Assembly: GCA_030145055.1 (NCBI GenBank)
Contig: JAQYWK010000004.1
Coordinates: forward strand, 572,701 to 636,700
Length of the DNA stretch: 64,000 nucleotides
From: Desulfovibrio sp.
GTDB lineage: Bacteria; Desulfobacterota; Desulfovibrionia; Desulfovibrionales; Desulfovibrionaceae
Reading direction: 5' to 3'
In this document: positions 60,521-64,000 of the stretch, one piece after another
Layout of the letters: the number at the start of each line of letters is the position of its first letter
Numbering within the stretch: position 1 is the stretch's first letter
Made by a program: the position numbers and the translations under genes
The notes under the pieces: model-generated
Databases searched by the model: none
Told to the model about the DNA's origin: nothing
Seen by the model: the letters and a program-made list of their open reading frames with translations, nothing else

Positions 60521-61471
60521 TTGATTAAAAAAGTTAATAGCGAAGAGTATCTGGATGCAATGCTTTCATCCATGCGGGCCGGAACAGGTTCCATTCGTGC
60601 TTTCTACGAACACAGGATCGGACTCATTTGTACTGATCCCAAATTAATGCTGATGCCGTGGGATGATCATCTTGTTCATCGCGGAGATGGTGTTTTTGAA
60701 GCTATGAAGTTTGTGGATGGAAAGTTGTATCAGCTTGATCCACATTTACGCAGAATGAAAAGATCCGCAGCTACAATATTTCTTGAGCCGCCTTGCGCGT
60801 GGGATGAACTTTCAAATATTATTTTAGAGATTTGCGGCGCATCTGGAAGTGATTCTGGTGTCGTTCGAGTCTTTTTAGGGCGCGGTGGCGGTAGCTTTGG
60901 TATCAGCCCTTACGAATGCCCTGTTCCATCATTATACATAGTGGTTACTGATCTTGGTGTTAAATCGGAAGAATGGTATCTAAAAGGGGTTACAGCTTTC
61001 AAAACTTCAGTTCCGGCAAAACAGCCTTACTTGGCAACGATTAAATCTATAGATTATTTGCCTAATGTTTTGATGAAACGCGAAGCAATAACGAAAGGTT
61101 TTGATCTACCTTTTTGCTTTGACAGTCTAAATTTTTTGGCTGAAGGAGCCACTGAAAATGTGTGCATTGTGGACAGTCACGGAACCCTTTTAGTTCCTGA
61201 GTTTACTAATGCTCTTGCCGGGACTACGCTTCTTCGAGCAATATCGCTTATAGCTGATGAAGTTCCAGTCGATTACTGCGCAATTTCTGAGGATCAAATT
61301 CTTATGGCACAAGAGGTCATCGTTTGTGGAACCACGATTGATGCTGTCGGTGTTGTTCGGTTTAACAAGAAGCCGATTCACGACGTAAGGCCAGGCCCTG
61401 TAGCGATACGTATGCGCGAACTATTAATTAAAGATATGAAAGAAAACGGGATTCCTGTAATTCCGCGATAG
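60521..61471 (+). CDS. class IV PLP aminotransferase (PabC/IlvE-like)
   Basis: VHRGDGVFEAMKFVDGKLYQLDPHLRRM; FLAEGATENVCIVD; TTG start. Confidence 0.88.
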   Translation: MIKKVNSEEYLDAMLSSMRAGTGSIRAFYEHRIGLICTDPKLMLMPWDDHLVHRGDGVFEAMKFVDGKLYQLDPHLRRMKRSAATIFLEPPCAWDELSNIILEICGASGSDSGVVRVFLGRGGGSFGISPYECPVPSLYIVVTDLGVKSEEWYLKGVTAFKTSVPAKQPYLATIKSIDYLPNVLMKREAITKGFDLPFCFDSLNFLAEGATENVCIVDSHGTLLVPEFTNALAGTTLLRAISLIADEVPVDYCAISEDQILMAQEVIVCGTTIDAVGVVRFNKKPIHDVRPGPVAIRMRELLIKDMKENGIPVIPR

Positions 61472-61497
61472 TATTTGGATATATGAATGCCTTTGGT

Positions 61498-61530
61498 GTC
61501 TCGAACCCTTTTGGGAAAAGGGGGCGAGAC
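61498..61530. terminator. hairpin between convergent genes, likely bidirectional terminator / intergenic repeat unit
   Basis: GTCTCG-AA-CCCTTTT-GGG-AAAAGGG-GG-CGAGAC. Confidence 0.6.
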
Positions 61531-61548
61531 TTCCAAAACTTTTTAGTG

Positions 61549-62256
61549 TTAAATATCTAGATATTTTTCGGGGGTTGATACCATTTCGTTGAATAATTTT
61601 AAAAATTCTGCGACGTGTTTTCCGTCTGCTAGGCTGTGAAGTAGTTCTATTGCCATAGGGATGGTTTCTTTGCCTTCGACTGTTTTTGTCATTTGTCCAA
61701 ACAATATTCTTGGTACTGAGTCTGCGTTGCAGTCGCCCCATGGGTTGCTGGCCGCAGTGAAGGGTATCCCTGTATTAATGCTGAAATAGAGTAAGTTTTG
61801 TTTATCTCCACCTTTCGGGGTTAGCGATGGGTTTATGTCGGCATTTGTTCTGGAAATTTCGATATTTTCTGATTGCTTGGTGTAATTATTGGAATATTCA
61901 GCAAGGCAGTTTGCATGAATATTTCTGCCTTTGGGAATGTAGGTGAAGGCGGGGTGGACCTTGTCAAAGATTACAGGTTTTCCGTCTACAATTCTCGTTC
62001 TGAATTCTGGTATGGCGTTGGCTGCTTTTGTTGCAAAAAAGTACAAAGCATCTGAAAAGCGAATGTTCATATCTTCTGAATTTATCTTTCGTCTATAATC
62101 ACAAAATTTGCTGATGTCTTGTTGTACCGTAAATCCGTACTGGCAGGATTTCATTGATTGAAAAAAGTTGAAATGCTCGCTCCTTTCCCAACTATCCATA
62201 TCTATAATCTGCATATTGCTTTCTGTAGAAATCGAGCTGTTTTTTGTATTAGTCAT
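61549..62256 (-). CDS. chloramphenicol acetyltransferase-like (CAT) family protein
   Basis: FTYIPKGRNI...FSINTGIPFTAASNP; catalytic-like HSLADGKHVAEF. Confidence 0.82.
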   Translation of the reverse strand: MTNTKNSSISTESNMQIIDMDSWERSEHFNFFQSMKSCQYGFTVQQDISKFCDYRRKINSEDMNIRFSDALYFFATKAANAIPEFRTRIVDGKPVIFDKVHPAFTYIPKGRNIHANCLAEYSNNYTKQSENIEISRTNADINPSLTPKGGDKQNLLYFSINTGIPFTAASNPWGDCNADSVPRILFGQMTKTVEGKETIPMAIELLHSLADGKHVAEFLKLFNEMVSTPEKYLDI

Positions 62257-62415
62257 GTGTTCATCCGTGATGCTTGTATTTAATTAAACGAGATAAAGTA
62301 AAATAGTGATATTCGTGGCAATGGCAAGTTATATTACTCATCTGAAATGAAAGCAATTTTAAAAAATGAAATTCAACCATTGTCATATATCTCTGAAATG
62401 ACATAAAGAATCATT

Positions 62416-64000
62416 ATGACAAAACGATCATATACAGTGGAATCTGTTGTCGACTCAAACGAGCTCACGGACGTACGAATTTTGACCGAGGGCAAAGTCT
62501 GGCATCTCTGGGGACGCAAGGGGGCAGAGCGTGAACTCTCGCTAATACCCGAGCGTCTGTTAGAGATAGAAGTGTCAGTGCTTCCCGTGCTATTCGGTGC
62601 TGGCCTTGGAGTTTGTCTTGAAAAACTCCTAGAGCGTGGACCTGTTGCCATTGTTGACCAAGATCCCGATATTTCAGCTTTAACGGGAGCAGATCGCTTT
62701 AAAGATCATCCGCAGGTTTTATGGTTAGACGGTGAACCTGTTGATGTTATTGCTGAGTTGAAAGGTTGGCAGAATTGTAACGGTGGTGGCCAGTTTGAGA
62801 TAATTAAAATACCGCTGTACATGCGTCTTGATCCTGATTGGTATAAATTGATTGTGGCGAATGTTGAGGCAATGCAAAGCGCCGATACTGATGCAGATCG
62901 CGACCCTGTTCCTGATTTTTGGGAGCGGGTTAATTATCCTAAATTTCAAAATGAAAAACCTCGAGTTCTTTTTTTCAATCGCCCTTATTTCCTGACGGGT
63001 GAAATAACTTCTGCACTTGAGCGGCTTGGTGTGTCGTACCGTAGCGTTGAAATTGGGATGGGTGATACTGTTCGTGATGGTTTTGTTGAAGATTTATTAA
63101 AAGCAGTAGTTGATTTTAAGCCAGATTTTGCACTTACGGTTAATCATTTTGGAGTAGATAGAGAAGGTAAGCTTACTGATCTTTTGTTAAAGCTAAAGTT
63201 GCCTCTCGCTTCATGGTTTGTAGATAATCCGCAACTTATTCTTTACCGGTATGAAAATGTTTCGGCTGAGCTTACGTCTATTTTTACATACGATGCCGGA
63301 AACTTATCTATCATGCGCGAGATGGGTTTTGATAATGTCTTTTATTTGCCGCTAGCAACGGACCCGCATAGATTTAAGATGGGATTGGGTGCGAATGAGA
63401 AGTGGCGGTCTAAAGTGTCATTTGTCGGGAACTCTATGGTTGATGCTGTTTCGAAGGCTTTTAATGAAGCCTGTCTTCCGTTAGATATGCAGGCTGGTTA
63501 TGTGGATCTTGCTTCAGAATTTGGTGCGGCGGATGATATTTCTGTGGAGAAATTTCTGAGAAGCAGCCACCCGGATATCCTGGGGAAGATGGAAGCATTT
63601 GCGACTGACGAGCAAAAATTATCTTACGAAGCTTTGATCACATGGGAAGCAACTCGTCAGTATCGGTTGTCATGCATTCGTGCTATACTTGGATTCGATC
63701 CGCTTATTGTCGGGGATAGCGGGTGGCATAGTCTTTTGGAGAAGGGGGGCTGGAGCTATCTTGCCTCGCTGGATTATTATGCAGATCTTCCCGTTTTTTA
63801 TGCGATGTCGGATGTTAGCTTTAATTGCACCAGTCGTCAGATGAAAGGGGCGGTTAATCAACGGATTTTTGATGTTCCGTCGTGTGGCGGGTTTGTTCTT
63901 ACGGATCATCGCGAACAGATGGATGATCTTTTTGAACCTGACAAGGAAATTATATCATATCAATGTGTTGAAGATATTCCCGATATTATGGAAAAATGCC
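62416..64000 (+). CDS. CgeB-like/DUF3880 glycosyltransferase, truncated by window edge
   Basis: uninterrupted frame from ATG 62416 to window end: [26 protein letters not shown]...[23 protein letters not shown]...[11 protein letters not shown]...[20 protein letters not shown]; not in ORF track. Confidence 0.88.
   Translation, partial: MTKRSYTVESVVDSNELTDVRILTEGKVWHLWGRKGAERELSLIPERLLEIEVSVLPVLFGAGLGVCLEKLLERGPVAIVDQDPDISALTGADRFKDHPQVLWLDGEPVDVIAELKGWQNCNGGGQFEIIKIPLYMRLDPDWYKLIVANVEAMQSADTDADRDPVPDFWERVNYPKFQNEKPRVLFFNRPYFLTGEITSALERLGVSYRSVEIGMGDTVRDGFVEDLLKAVVDFKPDFALTVNHFGVDREGKLTDLLLKLKLPLASWFVDNPQLILYRYENVSAELTSIFTYDAGNLSIMREMGFDNVFYLPLATDPHRFKMGLGANEKWRSKVSFVGNSMVDAVSKAFNEACLPLDMQAGYVDLASEFGAADDISVEKFLRSSHPDILGKMEAFATDEQKLSYEALITWEATRQYRLSCIRAILGFDPLIVGDSGWHSLLEKGGWSYLASLDYYADLPVFYAMSDVSFNCTSRQMKGAVNQRIFDVPSCGGFVLTDHREQMDDLFEPDKEIISYQCVEDIPDIMEKC

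Overview
The window looks like a chromosomal segment from a Desulfovibrio-like marine sulfate reducer. The taxon is inferred from gene content and style and was not tested. Housekeeping blocks flank a ~21 kb exopolysaccharide (EPS) locus at ~12.1-33.1 kb. That locus carries an EpsH-EpsI-fused exosortase, Wza/Wzc/tyrosine kinase/ATPase genes, two heparinase-II/III-like proteins, an APS kinase and a sulfotransferase, so a sulfated EPS is plausible. Other blocks are hom/alaC/ilvE, dnaX-ybaB-recR-recD2, rsmD-coaD-miaA, pgsA/tatA, ilvBNC, infA, a cobalamin-riboswitch-led cbiK/ABC transporter/cobI operon, ABC-F/mutT/metF and asd. The most interesting non-ORF signals are: (i) a putative sigma-54 promoter with upstream GTGCA repeats, driving a short structured transcript that ends in a strong terminator (34.04-34.31 kb); (ii) a frameshifted RRM-type RNA-binding protein remnant between ilvC and infA; (iii) tandem inverted repeats just upstream of a small minus-strand gene. 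A CgeB-like glycosyltransferase runs off the right edge and is missing from the ORF track. I saw no rRNA, tRNA, CRISPR array or intact mobile element.
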